64,000 nt of DNA from Riptortus pedestris (GCA_019009955.1 CM032228.1:3617501-3681500), one strand, 5' to 3'; positions 1 to 11,094 are shown, counted from the first letter of the stretch. Numbers and translations: made by a program. Notes: generated by a model from the letters alone, not told the origin.

Positions 1-505
1 GTAAGTCTTATAATAATTAAGGCGTCTGTGCTAATACACATACCGAGTTATATTTAGTTCGGTTGAGTTTATTGTGTCTATTATTGTTGACTCCCGCTAT
101 TATTTTTACCTTATAACGCATTTAAACTTCGGAATACGACGAAAGTGTATATTTCAAAAGTTACTCTAAATAACAAAATAAATAACTATTGTTATGTACA
201 TATTTGCCGAAAAACCAATAGGAAACGAAATATAGCTATTTTTAATTTCAGGCCTCCGTTATAACCCCCACTCCTGTTCGTCTCAGAGAAAATTAATATA
301 GCCTAAAGTCTAAGTTGGGTTAGTAGTAATATACATACCAAGTTTCATAAAATTCGGTTCAGCCGTTTTTGCGTAAAAAGGCAACAAACAAACAGGCACC
401 AAAGAAACAAAATTCAGTTGTGGTGTATATGGGCATGTGAAAGAAAATTTATCGTGAAATTTCAAGAAAAAAATCAATGTACAGACAGAGGTTACAATTT
501 TATAT
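1..505 (-). mobile_element. Helitron-like family B, partial copy
   Basis: Seen: one about 300-bp family B internal unit (anchor AAAAACCAATAGGAAAC near 210), then the terminal segment common to B copies: a CGGTTCAGCCGTTTTTGCG motif near 355, a short CAAA-rich stretch, and ACAGACAGAGGTTACA just before a TA tract at 500. The same terminal segment closes the copies ending near 2370 and beginning near 21660. Taking the hairpin plus CTAG end as the 3' end (as in Helitrons) puts this copy on the minus strand. Its other end lies outside the window. No coding potential is seen; the 63-codon frame at 418-609 crosses an element boundary and is fortuitous. Confidence 0.5.
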
Positions 506-509
506 ATAT

Positions 510-2370
510 ACTTGCTAAAGTACCCGGCGATGCCCGGGAAATCATTCTTGACTGGTATTTTGATAGTAAGACTTCAATGTGTACAATTACACTTCCCTCC
601 AAGATGTAATGATTTTCCGAAATCGCCAACCCCGAAAGGTAACTTTTGGGGATTAATAGAATAGAAATTTTATTTTTGAAGGATAAATGAAAATTTGTTC
701 CTAATCTATCCCTCTACACTTTTTGACTCACCGTTCTTCAATAATTCAAACCATAATCATGGGTTGCATTTGTTACAATTAAATATCATCTATAATAAAC
801 ATATTTCCTTTCAACGGCCAATCCGAGCTCACATAGTTTAGGCAAAGTTTTGCACGTAAGATTATATTTGTATTAGTGAATCTCACTGGAAATCGCTTCC
901 AGTAATGCCAGACGGGAAATAAGTAAACTCAATTAATGTGTAAGGCTCCCGTCATCTTCCGCTCCCGCATGAGACTTCTCAACATTCTTCTACTTATACT
1001 ATTGATGCAAAACATTATTTTATAATTTATCTACCGGATGGAATTAAATAATAGTGGCATCCAGAAAATATCATATCGAGTTTAAACGCATATTGTTTTT
1101 TGTCATAGTGACATTACCATTAACGTTTAATTGTTATTATATTAAATATTTATTTCAATAACATCAAGGTAGATTATACAAATTAAATAATGGAAATGCT
1201 CTTATAGTTTATATTTCTATTGGAAATAAATAACAAAGTTATTAGGAGGGGTGACGAAGATTTATTACCTCACTAATCCGAATCATACTTTGAACTATCA
1301 TATAAAACATAACATCATTTGTCATAATATTCCTTTATTAAAACCCCTTAAATAAGTACTAATATTATTGACTCCCGTTTAGCGTATATCCCGTGTTTAC
1401 TTCACATTACGACAAAAGTGAGTGCGCACAAAAGTTACTCTAAATAACAAAGTAAACAACTTTTGCTATGTGTATGTTTGTCGAAAAACCAATAGGAAAC
1501 GAAATATCACTACTGTTAATTTCAGGCCGCCCTTACAAACCCCACTCCTGCTCGTCTCTAGAAATGTTGGTATGGCCTATGATAATTAGGGCGGCAACAC
1601 TAATATACATACCGAGTTTTATTTAGTTCGGTTGAGTCTTTTGAGCCCAATAAAATTAATGACTCCCGCTATAGTTTTTAGTTTATAACTCATTTATACT
1701 TGGTAAACGACAAAAGTATATATAATAAAAGTTACTCTAAATATTAAAATAAACAACTTTTGTTATGTTCATATTTGCCGAAAAACCAATAAGAAACGAA
1801 ATATCGCTATTTTTAATTTCTGGCTTCCCTTATAACCCCCACTCCTGCCAGTCCCTAGAAATGTTGGTATGGCTTATTATAATGAAGGCATTAGTGCTAA
1901 TTCACATACCGAGTATTATTTAGTTCGGTTGAGTCTTTTGTGCCACATAAAATTGTTCACTTCCCCTATAGTTTTTAGTCTATATCTCGTTTATAATTTG
2001 GTATACGAAAAACGTGTATATAACAAAAGTTACTCTAAATAACAAAATAAACAACATTTGTTATGTGCATATTTGCCGAAAAACCAATAGGAAACGAAAT
2101 ATCGCTATTTTTAATTTCAGGCCTCCCTTACAACCCCCACTCCTGTTTGTCTCAGAGAATATTAATATAGCCTAAAGTCTAAGTTGGGCTAGTAGTAATA
2201 AACATACCAAGTTTCATAAAATTCGATTAAGCCGTTTATGCGTGAAAAGGTAACAAACAAACAAACAGACACGAAAGAAACAAAAAGCAGTTATGGTGTC
2301 TATGACATGTGAAACGAAAAGTTATCGTGAAATTTCGCGAAAAAAATCAATGTACAGACAGAGGTTACAG
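510..2370 (-). mobile_element. Helitron-like family B, near-complete copy
   Basis: Seen: the left edge ACTTGCTAAAG is followed by a CCCGG...CCGGG hairpin at 523-538. Read on the minus strand this is a hairpin followed by a degenerate CTAGT, the layout of a Helitron 3' end. Positions 620-1330 are a unique segment that reappears, inverted, at about 22780-23660. Then come three about 298-bp tandem units and the common terminal segment ending near 2370. There is no protein-coding content, so the copy is non-autonomous. Family assignment rests on end structure only. Confidence 0.5.
1390..2300. repeat. About 298-bp tandem units inside family B
   Basis: The anchor around AAAAACCAAT(A)GGAAACG occurs at about 1484, 1781 and 2079, a period of 297-298 bp. 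Each unit carries a CCCCCACTCCTG motif, a TTTAGTTCGGTTGAGTC motif and TTACTCTAAATA. Further units lie at about 210, 2763 and 3046 on this strand and at 21050-22620 in the opposite orientation. They appear to be internal tandem repeats of the family B element. Confidence 0.6.
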
Positions 2371-2382
2371 TTTTATATATAT

Positions 2383-3207
2383 ACTAGCTGAGATACCCGG
2401 CTTCGCTCGGGAATTCATTTGTGGCTGAATGGTGATGGTATATTTTTGTGCAAGGGCTTACTTTGCACAATATTTTGACATTTACCCGTCCCAGTGTTTA
2501 GGGTTAACACCCTTCGTTTCTGTGGATTTGTTATTAATAAAATTATTTTTTTATGTAAGACTTCACTGTCCTGCATATTGTCATATTTCCCGTTTCCTGT
2601 GCATTATGCATGTATTTGAATTATTAATGAGAAAATATTGACATACATTTGAATCAATTTTTTTTTTTTGAGGTACCTGGTAGTTCATATTGAAAAGAAG
2701 TGTTGAGAAATTTTTTCTAAATTACAAAATAAACAACTTTTGTTATGTACATATTTGCCGAAACCCCAATAGGAAATCACTATTTTTAATTTCAAGCCTC
2801 CCTTATAACCCCCACCCCGTCCCTAGAAATAGTATGGCTTATTATAAGGAAGGCGTTAGTGCTAATTTACATACTGAGTGTTTTATTTAGTTCGGTTGAG
2901 TCTTTTGTGCCAAATAAAATTGTGAACTCCCGCTATATTTTATAGCGTATAACTTATTTATGCTACCGTATACGGCAAAAGTGCATATAACAATAGTTAC
3001 TCTAAATAACAAAATAAACAACTTTTGTTATGTGCATATTTTCTGAAAAAGCAATAAGAAACGAAATATCGCTATTTTAAATTTATGTCCTCCCTTATAA
3101 CCCCTACTCCTGCCCGTCCCTAGAAATGTTAGTATGGCTTATTATAAGGAAGGCGTTAGTGCTAATTCACATACTGAGTTTGGTTTAGTTCGATTGAGTC
3201 TTTTGTG
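2383..3207 (-). mobile_element. Helitron-like family B, truncated copy
   Basis: The left edge ACTAGCTGAGATACCCGGC at 2383 is followed by a CCCGG-loop-CGGG hairpin and the family's first unique segment (GGCTGAATGGTGATGG at about 2423), then two internal units. The sequence changes to family A long-subtype sequence at about 3207 (AAATTGATTGAGAT). This copy therefore lacks the usual terminal segment and is joined directly to a truncated family A element. Confidence 0.5.
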
Positions 3208-3944
3208 TCAAATAAAATTGATTGAGATAAAAATTATTCTGATTCACTATAAATTACAGTACTGGATATTGTAAATAGTTTTCTATCAAATTAATACTTT
3301 ATCTTTATATTTTCACTTTCAGACATTGTTATTTATTGTCCAAATTTATTTTAATTTGATTTGAATGTTTCAATTATTTTCTTTTCTTTATTTATATTTA
3401 TGTATTTGCGTTATTATTTTTGAGGGTTTTTATTTATTTCAGTTATTGGTCTACAACTGTTTGTTTTTAAGAACGTGTAGTGCGCATTCTACCAGATAAT
3501 CTCAGAACTAAAACGTCTTCTTTTCCTTCTCTCATTTTTCCTTTTCTTTTTGCGTAACAAGTTTTTGCGATATTTTATTTACTATTTGTTTTTAGGCAAA
3601 CGTGCATATAACGTTGTTTTTTGCGTTATTAAGAGTCGATTTTTTTTAACATAATATTATTAAATTTAATATCCTAATCGCTTGATATATAATGCAGGAC
3701 AACGTCTGCCGGGTCCGCTAGTATTCATATGTATTTCAGTAGTTCTTTTTCTTTGCGGTGAGAAGTTGGCAGACATGTTTGTTTACATTTCAGACGCTTT
3801 CCATCGGTAAGTTTCTTATTATCGTTTTTATTTATTCATTAATATTTACGGAGGTATTGTGTTAGCAGTATGTATATTTCTCTATTGTAAAACTCCACGT
3901 GGGAAATCTGCTTAGTTTACGCAGCCCCTGCGTGACGGACTTTT
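3208..3944 (+). mobile_element. Family A (HINE-like) long subtype, 5' truncated
   Basis: The right two thirds of a long family A copy: GATTGATTGAGAT..., then a TTTCAGACGC segment, then the conserved right end GTGGGAAATCTGCTTAG, the CGCAG CCC CTGCG stem-loop and GACGGAC plus Ts at 3944. It is interrupted at 3302-3721 by a small Helitron. The left hairpin and the (TA)n tract are missing. Confidence 0.6.
3302..3721 (+). mobile_element. Small non-autonomous Helitron (420 bp)
   Basis: Seen: it begins TCTTTATATTTTC and ends with a hairpin (GCAG...CTGC) followed by GGGTCCGCTAG. The left flanking base is A (3301) and the right flanking base is T (3722). This is the full Helitron signature: 5'-TC, 3' hairpin plus CTAG, A/T insertion site. 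The flanks rejoin into family A sequence (TTAATACTTTA plus TATTCATATG), which aligns with uninterrupted copies at about 12710 and 31690, so an empty site exists in the same window. No ORF was seen. Confidence 0.75.
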
Positions 3945-4559
3945 AATAATAGTTTTAAGGTAAAACAGTTGATTTTGGGAATTCAATAATAATGTCGTAA
4001 TTTGCCTCCGGTTAATACTTAATTTTTTATTTTATTACTTTAAACGCGATTATAGGGAAAGTACTTTATATAATATTCCCATTCTGTCTAAAAACATTTC
4101 ATAAAAATCATATGTATTAAACCTATATTTTATCGAAAAAGTATAAATTTATTTTCTTCAAATATTGCTGATGTATCATTTATGGAACAAAACCCCCCAA
4201 ACATTTTATTCATTTATGCTTCATTAGATTTATTTTAATGTTCTGATTCGGATTCGGTCTGACGATAAGGTGTTAATCCATATGAAATGATCCAAATTTG
4301 GTTGATCGACCATTATAGTTTTTTATGTTTTTATTACACAAATAGCAAGTTCAAAACAGATTCTTAAAAGTTTCTATCCTGACATTTTAATTTAGAAAAA
4401 AAAAACGGTTTTTCTAAATTAAAAAGACTGCCACACATAAACTATTTCTGTTTGAAAAATTACAGTAAAGTGTTGAACTGGGAACTTATTCGATGGAAAA
4501 ATACAAAAAAATAAGCATAATTATAAACCAAATTTTAAAAAGTTATTTGAAAAAAAAAA

Positions 4560-4776
4560 CAGTTTCCCCCAAATTTCAAAAGTCCATAACTTGGTTCAGA
4601 GTCAAATATCAAAGTTGAAATTTTTACTCCACTTTGCTATTATATAGGGGAAATCTGCTAAAAGCAAGATTTTTTTTTTTTTTAGCAAGATGTACTCATG
4701 ACGGAATTTTCGAAATTTTTCTTTAAATGTCCATCGATCCTACCTAGTAGATGACGAAAATGAGGTCCGTTCAAAA

Positions 4777-4834
<58 letters not shown>

Positions 4835-5660
4835 TGTTACCGCTCTAGCGGTCGCAATTTTTGTTTGATCGTTACCAAACTCGATATTTAGTCGTTTTAT
4901 GTAAAATGAAAGAATAAGTTCGTTAACGGCTGAAATCGGACAATTGGGAGGGGGAGTTTATAGGGGGGGATTCTCGAAAATACGAAATATCTCCGTTACT
5001 ATACGTCGGATCGAAAAATTGTATAGAATCAATCCTATTAAAAATTAAATTTACTATAAATATTGTTATATACGTTTATTCTCTATCTTGAATATTAACC
5101 GAGATATTTGCATGTTTATTAAATCTGAGCGGCTAACGGACGAAGTGACTTTCCCGCCAAAAGCTAATTCAGCCGTTTCATTAACTGCTCGGCTCTCGTA
5201 AAATTTCTCTATTGTATAACTTCACGTGGGAAATCTGCTTAGTTTACGAAGCCCCTGCGTCACAGACTTTTTATATTCAGACCCATCAGAGATATAGAAG
5301 CCTATTTTTAAATATTCATCAAAACATTTTTTATTAATTTTTAAAATCCGATTTGTAATTATGTTTATTTTTTATATTTTTCAATTTAATAAGGTCCCTA
5401 TTTAAATACCTCACTATCATTTTTCAAACTTAGACAGTTTAACATATTTGATATTAATGGGTTTGTATATAATTTGCGGCGAGGATGCACAGTTTTCCCA
5501 CATTTTCAAAAATTCATAACATTTGCTCAGAATCGAATATCAGTTTCAATTTTTACTCCACTTTACTACTATATGGGACAGCATAATTTGTAAAAATCTT
5601 GATTTTATATTCAGCCCTATCAGAGTTATGCAATCTCAAACATAACAAAAATTTAAAAAA
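4560..5660 (+). repeat. Duplicated unit; one copy interrupted by family A
   Basis: Two related units share CATAAC, TTTTTACTCCACTTT and TATATTCAG...CATCAGAG motifs. One runs from about 4560 to 4683 and resumes at 5271. The second runs uninterrupted from about 5495 to 5660. The second copy is a natural empty site for the family A insertion at 4684-5270. The units themselves are unidentified AT-rich repeat sequence. Confidence 0.55.
4684..5270 (+). mobile_element. Family A (HINE-like) copy, short subtype
   Basis: It contains ATGTACTCATGACGG, CATCGATCCTACC, GAGGTCCGTTCAAAAC, a (TA)n tract of about 50 bp, CCGCTCTAGCGGTCG, a CGTCGGATCG motif, TATTAACCGAGATATTTGC, TTCACGTGGGAAATCTGC and the right stem-loop (mutated to CGAAGCCCC). 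The terminal GACGGAC is degraded to CACAGAC. The left palindrome is mostly lost. Bounded by T runs on both sides. Confidence 0.7.
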
Positions 5661-6649
5661 TCCAAAATTTAAAAAAGATAATAAAAAAAAAATAAAGGAA
5701 ACAATTCTCAATGCTGTTACCCTGTAAAATGTGAGTACTTAGTAATATCTTACTAGAAAATAAAACTGACCTCTGCTAAGTCACTCCTTCATTGTTTTCT
5801 TAATTTTTAATAAATTGAAATTTCTCAATTTTCAACCCCTAACTTTGGAGATCATTTTGATGGGTAAACTTTGTATTTATGCCATAATGGCTAACGAACA
5901 TTATTGTAGAGGAGAAAGTGCGTCACGCAGCGGCTGCGTAAACTAAGCAGATTTCGCTCGTGAAGTTTAACAATAAATAAATATACATACTGCTAACACA
6001 ACACCTCCGTAAATATTAATTAAATAAATACAAACGATAATAACAAGCGTCTGAAATGTAAACAAACAGTTCTGCTAACTTCCAACAGGAAAGAAAAACA
6101 ATTACTGAAATATATCTGAATATAACGTATTATAACTGCAACTTATAACGAATCAGAATAACTTTTATCTCATTAAATCCAATTTAGTTATCCAAAAACA
6201 AAGGGGGGGGGTGACAAGAACTTATTCGCATGTATCTGGTATAATGAAGGTCTCTTGAAAACAATATTTGGTATTTAAGCTTCGAATAATGTGGTTTATT
6301 ATATAACAGAGTATTGTTTATGTAACAGGAGTAGAAATAGGGGTTTGTTGAAAGCTCAAAACTGAAAAAGGTAAATATCAAGGTTAATATTCAAGATAGA
6401 GCATAAATGTATATGACAATATTTATAGTAAATTTTAATTGTTTCGGTTCAATTTTTCGATCCGACCTATAATAATGGAGATATTTCGAATTTTCATAAT
6501 TCTTCCTTTCTAAACCCCCCCCCCCCCTCACCCTGGCCCGATTTCAGCCGTCAATGAACTTGATCTTTCTTTTTACATGAAACTACTAAATATCGAGTTT
6601 GTAACGATTTAACAATAATTACGAGCGGTAACACAAGCTATTACGAGCG

Positions 6650-6699
<50 letters not shown>

Positions 6700-6954
6700 T
6701 AGTTGACCCGGCAAACGTTGTTTTGCCTTATAAATTATTTCTAGTTTCTAGATAAATTCTAGTGTAGACAAAAAGTAACTTACTTATTATAAGTGTGTAT
6801 GTGGTATATGCATGAGATAGGCATGGAGCGCTATGAACGATAAGGGAATATAAAAATAACAAACGCCACACAATATTATTTTTAAGTTATTATAGTTTAT
6901 TTCTTAAAATTACATATCACATATTAATTACGCCAGTAACACTAACAAACAACA

Positions 6955-7182
6955 TCATTCTTTTAATGCTATAGCGCGAACAATATTTTTTGTTAGCCCA
7001 TCTTTAGCGAGCACAAACAAACTGGATGGTTTACCCACTCGAGAGCATGCTACGTACAATTGAGCGTGTGAAAAACATGGTGTACTCAAATCTAAGCCAC
7101 AAATAGACATTGTTTGGCCTTGGAAATTGTTGATTGTCATTGCTAATGCCAATCTAATCGGAAACTGAATTCGTTTGAGCAT
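6955..7182 (-). pseudogene. Helitron Pif1-like helicase, C-terminal fragment
   Basis: 75 open codons match the C-terminal end of the Pif1-type DNA helicase of Helitron Rep/Hel proteins. Visible landmarks are FPIRLALAMTINNFQGQT (the motif V region, normally INKSQGQ), then CGLDLSTPCFSHAQLYVACS (motif VI region), followed by RVGKP and a basic tail ending in ALKE and a stop. In an intact element this ATP-driven helicase unwinds DNA during rolling-circle transposition. The Rep nuclease, helicase motifs I-IV and the N-terminus are absent, so this is dead. The Met at 7182 is only the first Met of the surviving frame. Confidence 0.8.
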
Positions 7183-7500
7183 ATATTATCTATATAATAT
7201 TTAAGCTAAGGGAAATTTTAATCGAAGTACAGTTAAAAACACTATAATTGATCAGTTATCGAGCGGGATGATAATGATTAAATTACTAAAATGGCTATAA
7301 AAAAATAGTGGTTGGTGATAAAAAAGTAAAAATTTATTCGTATGTATGTTTTAATGCCACATTATAAAAAAATAAAAAAGAAAAATTTCGTCCAAAAATT
7401 AACAAAAAAATGTTAAGGGTGAACAACCCTTATCACTTAAAAATAGAAGTAGAAAAATAGATACTAGCCGATTCTCAGACCTACTGAATACGCATATAAA
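7183..7500. other. Non-coding remainder of the Helitron
   Basis: AT-rich sequence between the helicase fragment and the Helitron's 5' end. It includes a GGGTGAACAACCC palindromic motif at about 7418 and GATTCTCAGACCTACTGAAT at about 7471, which recur in insect Helitron 5' regions from what I know of them. No gene seen. Confidence 0.4.
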
Positions 7501-7566
7501 ATTTGGTAAAAATAGGTAAAGCCGTTTCGGAGGAGTACGCTAACTAAAATTGTGACATGGAAATTT

Positions 7567-7609
<43 letters not shown>

Positions 7610-7950
7610 TATATATATATAGATATATAGTTTTGAACCGACCTCATTTTCGTCATCTCCTAGGTAGGATCGATGGATATTTGAAGAATAATTTCGAAAA
7701 TCGTGTCATGAGTACGACCTCAATAGCTGATTTCCCCCAAGGGAAATCTGCTAAAAACTATTATGCCAATTCCAATACTGTAGAATGATCCAGCCCAGAG
7801 ATAATGCGAAAACCCGCTGCTTTTTCTAAATTAAAATGGACCCCACATATAAACGGTGTAAGATGAAAGTTTTTAAAAATCTGTTTTGATCTTGCTATTT
7901 GTGTAGTAAAAACATATAAAATGGTCCAGCAGCAAATTAAATTTTTTTTT

Positions 7951-8430
7951 CTGTAATCGTTGAATAATGGTAACATTACTAAACTGAAATGAGTGAAGAA
8001 AGTGAAACATTTTGCAATAGAGTGAAGAAAGTGAATTGCCTTCTTAATTAGTTATAAGTATAAATTAAAAAATAATTTGAAGTTGGATATTAAATGGTTT
8101 TAAATGTTTCTTAACATTGCAAGAATTTATTTTTAAAAAATAAATTGAAATGTGAATGAATTATTGGTGGAAATAATCAATATATTTTTTCTGTAATCGT
8201 TGAATAATGGTAACATTACTAAACTGAAATGAGTGAAGAAAGTGAAACATTTTGCAATAGAGTGAAGAAAGTGAATTGCCTTCTTAATTAGTAATAAGTA
8301 TAAATTAAAAAATAATTTGAAGTTGGAAATTAAATGCTTTTAAATGTTTCTTAACATTGTAAGAATTTATTTGAACAAAATAAATTGAAATGTGAATGAA
8401 TTATTGGTGGATATAATCAATATATTTTAA
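7951..8430 (+). repeat. Tandem 240-bp duplication
   Basis: CTGTAATCGTTGAATAATGG begins at 7951 and again at 8191, and the copies stay aligned to about 8430 with few differences. Each copy contains an internal GTGAAGAAAGTGAA doublet. The start motif also occurs inverted near 8637 (ACGATTACAGAAAAAATTT), so positions about 7942-8653 may be one element with inverted ends. Confidence 0.75.
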
Positions 8431-8658
8431 AATTTAAATATAATAATAATAATTACCTTCCTTGTTTATAACCTGCACTTGTTTATAACTGCACTACTTC
8501 ACAATCATCACTAGTTGTTTTATAACTATGCTTATAACCTTTCACAACCATGCTTATAACCTACCAACAACATACCATAATCTTCACAACATCCTAATTT
8601 TGTTCATATTCTGGTTAGATCTGATCATGTATTACACGATTACAGAAAAAATTTAATA

Positions 8659-8786
8659 TTACACTCGTGACGAAAGTAGAATTTACAACTCTCGTGAAAT
8701 TACCAGACTCGCTTCGCTCGTGTGGGTAAACGTTTCACTCGAGTTGTAAAATGATCTACTTTCGTCACTTGTATAATAAATAACTA
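8659..8786. repeat. Palindromic MITE-like element
   Basis: Arms TATTACACTCGTGACGAAAG and TACAACTCTCGTGAAA on the left pair with GTTTCACTCGAGTTGTAAAA and CTACTTTCGTCAC...GTATAATA on the right. The centre is around GACTCGCTTCGCTCG. About 128 bp, no coding capacity; it would fold into a long hairpin. Confidence 0.6.
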
Positions 8787-8789
8787 TTC

Positions 8790-9640
8790 TTTGTATTATA
8801 TGCTGTCCTTTGTATATGGATTGACCCTAAGACTAATGGTTCAGAATTGATGAGCTTTTTTCACCATTTTTCCTGTTTATCGCCACTCTCCGAACTACTG
8901 TTTTAATCAGACAAAATAAATAAATAAAAAAACGCCAAATATCTCCATAACCATGAGACTGATCAAATATTGTCGTATGAACAGTCTTTTTGAAAATGCA
9001 ATCAGCAACAATGCCTGTTTGTATACTTAACTTATGATTATTTTCAAGTTTAAGTTTTCAGCCTCCACTTCTACTCATGCTACTTTCACTTGAAACAACT
9101 GTATCATAATAAAAATGTCATGCTTAGATTAATTTTGCCAAGTTAGGCTAGTTATTTAGGAGGGACAGGCGGTGGAATGAGCTGGATTGCAACAGGTGGG
9201 AGAGCTACACACCGTCTGCGTCACCGGCACATCCTACCTTCTCCAAGGCTAATCACCCTAACAACTATATCTCATAAAATATTGTAAACAGTCAAAATGT
9301 CACGAGGAGCAGTAAGGACTTCGTCCATTTGCAATCATAACAAAATACAATTATTTTACAATAATCTTCCATTATTATTTCAGAGACACCCGAACAAAGA
9401 CAACAATCAATGATTGTCTTGATTAACTACAGCTCTATTTTTTTTTATTTTGCCTCTTAAAAATGTGCTGATATGTTAGACAGATGTTAATAGTTATCAG
9501 GTAGTTAGACGAAATTCATTAACAAACTTAAATATTTTCATGAAAGGTACAGAAAAGACATATTTTTGGGAAATTATATTTTCTGAATATGGGCAAATAA
9601 AAGACCGATATAAGACAACAATAATTGAATGTGACCAACT
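8790..9640. other. No gene seen
   Basis: AT-rich intergenic sequence. It has no convincing ORF, no matching repeat family and no RNA gene that I can support. Confidence 0.5.
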
Positions 9641-9654
9641 TATGATAATTGTTT

Positions 9655-9850
9655 ATTTTATTTATTAGAGCCCACTTTATGCTGCTAAGGCTAATTGTGA
9701 CGGGTTATGTAAAGGTTAGCACCCTTTTCTAGTCAGAGCGGGACTAAGGAATGTATTTAATGAGTTAGTCACTAAATAAATTCCTATTTCGAGAACAGAA
9801 GTTGACCACTCAAGGTAAGCTAGAGAGATGCCTTAGCTAACCTCAGTCCT
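9655..9850 (-). repeat. tRNA-derived SINE, degenerate copy
   Basis: Read on the minus strand the body matches the SINE seen best at 62660-62892: GTTAGCTAAGGC (box A region), a decayed box B, TTAGTGACTAACTCATTAAAT, CCTAGTCCCGCTCTGACTAG, AACCTTTACATAACCCGTC, ACAATTAGCC and a TAATAAAT-type tail. Confidence 0.65.
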
Positions 9851-9965
9851 ACTCTTGAGAAGAACATCCTTTCTCGAGATACATTATAATGCGAAATATC
9901 CAATCCTGTTCTGATAACAACCGTTAACGAGCTGGGCTGTCAGTTAGCTGAAAACGAGTTGTGGA

Positions 9966-10056
9966 ATATATATATATATATATAAATTGAAAGGACCTCA
10001 TTTTCGTCATCTACATAGGATAGGTACAGATTAGAAGGACATTTTAGAATTTTTTT
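9966..10056 (-). mobile_element. Family A fragment
   Basis: A short (TA)n tract followed by GGACCTCATTTTCGTCATCT and AGGATAGGTAC, the inverted left portion of family A. The terminal hairpin is missing. Confidence 0.5.
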
Positions 10057-10171
10057 GTCCTGGGAATAGCTTACAAGTCGACTTCTCTTAAGTGCAATTT
10101 GATAATTCCTGAGATCATCTCAGATGTTAATTTATTATCACATACATACATATATTATACATACATGCTAA

Positions 10172-10213
10172 TAGATGAATCGCCATTGTAGCGGCATCTC
10201 AAATAAATAAATA
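10172..10213 (+). repeat. LINE/SINE 3' tail fragment
   Basis: GATGAATCGCCATTGTAGCG followed by GCATCTCAAATAAATAAATA. The same motif is found inverted at about 59905-59950. A short conserved end with an AAATA-type tail is typical of a 5'-truncated non-LTR retroelement. Confidence 0.4.
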
Positions 10214-10504
10214 AGTTATCACATATAAATGAGTAATCATTGACAATTTGAAGGTACGCAAGGGCATATAACACTAACAGCCCATATATTGTACATGATA
10301 AATGTATCTAGAGTATTGGATATTGACATTTTATTTAGTTTGTATATAGATATATGTATTTGTATCTAGTTTATTTGTGATGATAAAGTTCTTACACGTG
10401 GTGTACAGGAGAGCGTCCATCCTGATGATTGATTTTCATGTAGGTGATGAGAGGTGAGGAGAGGGAGGACTGATAGGGGTGGCAGATAGGGCAGGCTAAC
10501 CTTC

Positions 10505-10672
10505 CCCGCAGATAACCTGGCTTAGGTTCCTCCCCCTTCCCCTCCATCCCCACCCCTACCCCACCATCCCCATACCCCACCATCCCCTTAACTATCCCTC
10601 CACCCCACCCCTCCCCTAAATCCCCTCCATCCGCACAGCTTCCCTTCCAACCCCTACCACTCCTCCCCTCCA
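10505..10672 (+). repeat. C-rich low-complexity tract
   Basis: About 170 bases of C runs (CCCC separated by A/T) on this strand, G runs on the other. It explains the Gly-rich minus-strand frame at 10392-10739, which I do not accept as a gene. It could form G-quadruplex on the minus strand. Confidence 0.6.
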
Positions 10673-11094
10673 GTTCTATAAAACTAGAAAAGACCAAGGT
10701 ACGTATAAGATAAAGTAGCGCCATTTGACGAATAGCCAATCAGAATGCAGCAAGCCTGCTACGTCACTCAGATCCAAACCCCGTGCCCGACCAGCTTAAA
10801 TACGATCAATATACGCTGTTTTCTGGTTAATTTGGTGAATACAAAATTAATAAAATGGTATAAGTCAGTAAATGGTAGAAATTACTTTAGATGAATATAT
10901 TTTATTTGAAATAAACCATGTACAAATTAGATTCCATTAAAAATAAATACACAATAGTTCCTTAAAATTGAGATATGTTCCTTTACATTTAAAAATCGTA
11001 ATTTTTCTACATAATCAACACAATACAAAGAAAATTTTTACTATAATAAGATGAAATGTTCAAAACATGTAAACAGTTATGCCTAATATTATTT

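Larger units (their letters stand above)
6699..7561 (-). mobile_element. Helitron remnant retaining helicase C-terminus
   Basis: Read on the minus strand it ends with hairpin GGCAAA-ACAACG-TTTGCC followed by GGGTCAACTAG and T, a textbook Helitron 3' end, inserted in a TA repeat. Its other end (TCCATGTCACAATTTTAG, minus strand) with the upstream CCGAAACGGC and AGAATCGGC motifs resembles the 5' end of insect Helitrons. It is about 863 bp, so nearly all of the Rep/helicase ORF has been lost. The exact 5' base is uncertain. Confidence 0.7.
5915..7756 (-). mobile_element. Family A long subtype, interrupted by a Helitron
   Basis: Minus-strand copy. Its right end (GTGCGTCACGCAG, AAGCAGATTTC) is at 5915 and its left hairpin (CAATAGCTGATTTCCC, GGGAAATCTGCT) ends at 7756. 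The (TA)n core is split: (TA)n reaches 6698, a Helitron occupies 6699-7561, and (TA)n resumes at about 7565. The long subtype differs from the short one in a segment with AACAATACTCTG-type and TTCAGTAATTG-type motifs in place of the CCCGCCAAAAGCTA segment. Confidence 0.65.

Noticed and set aside
10392..10739. 115-codon Gly-rich minus-strand frame
   Set aside because: A translation of the C-rich low-complexity tract, without homology or start context.
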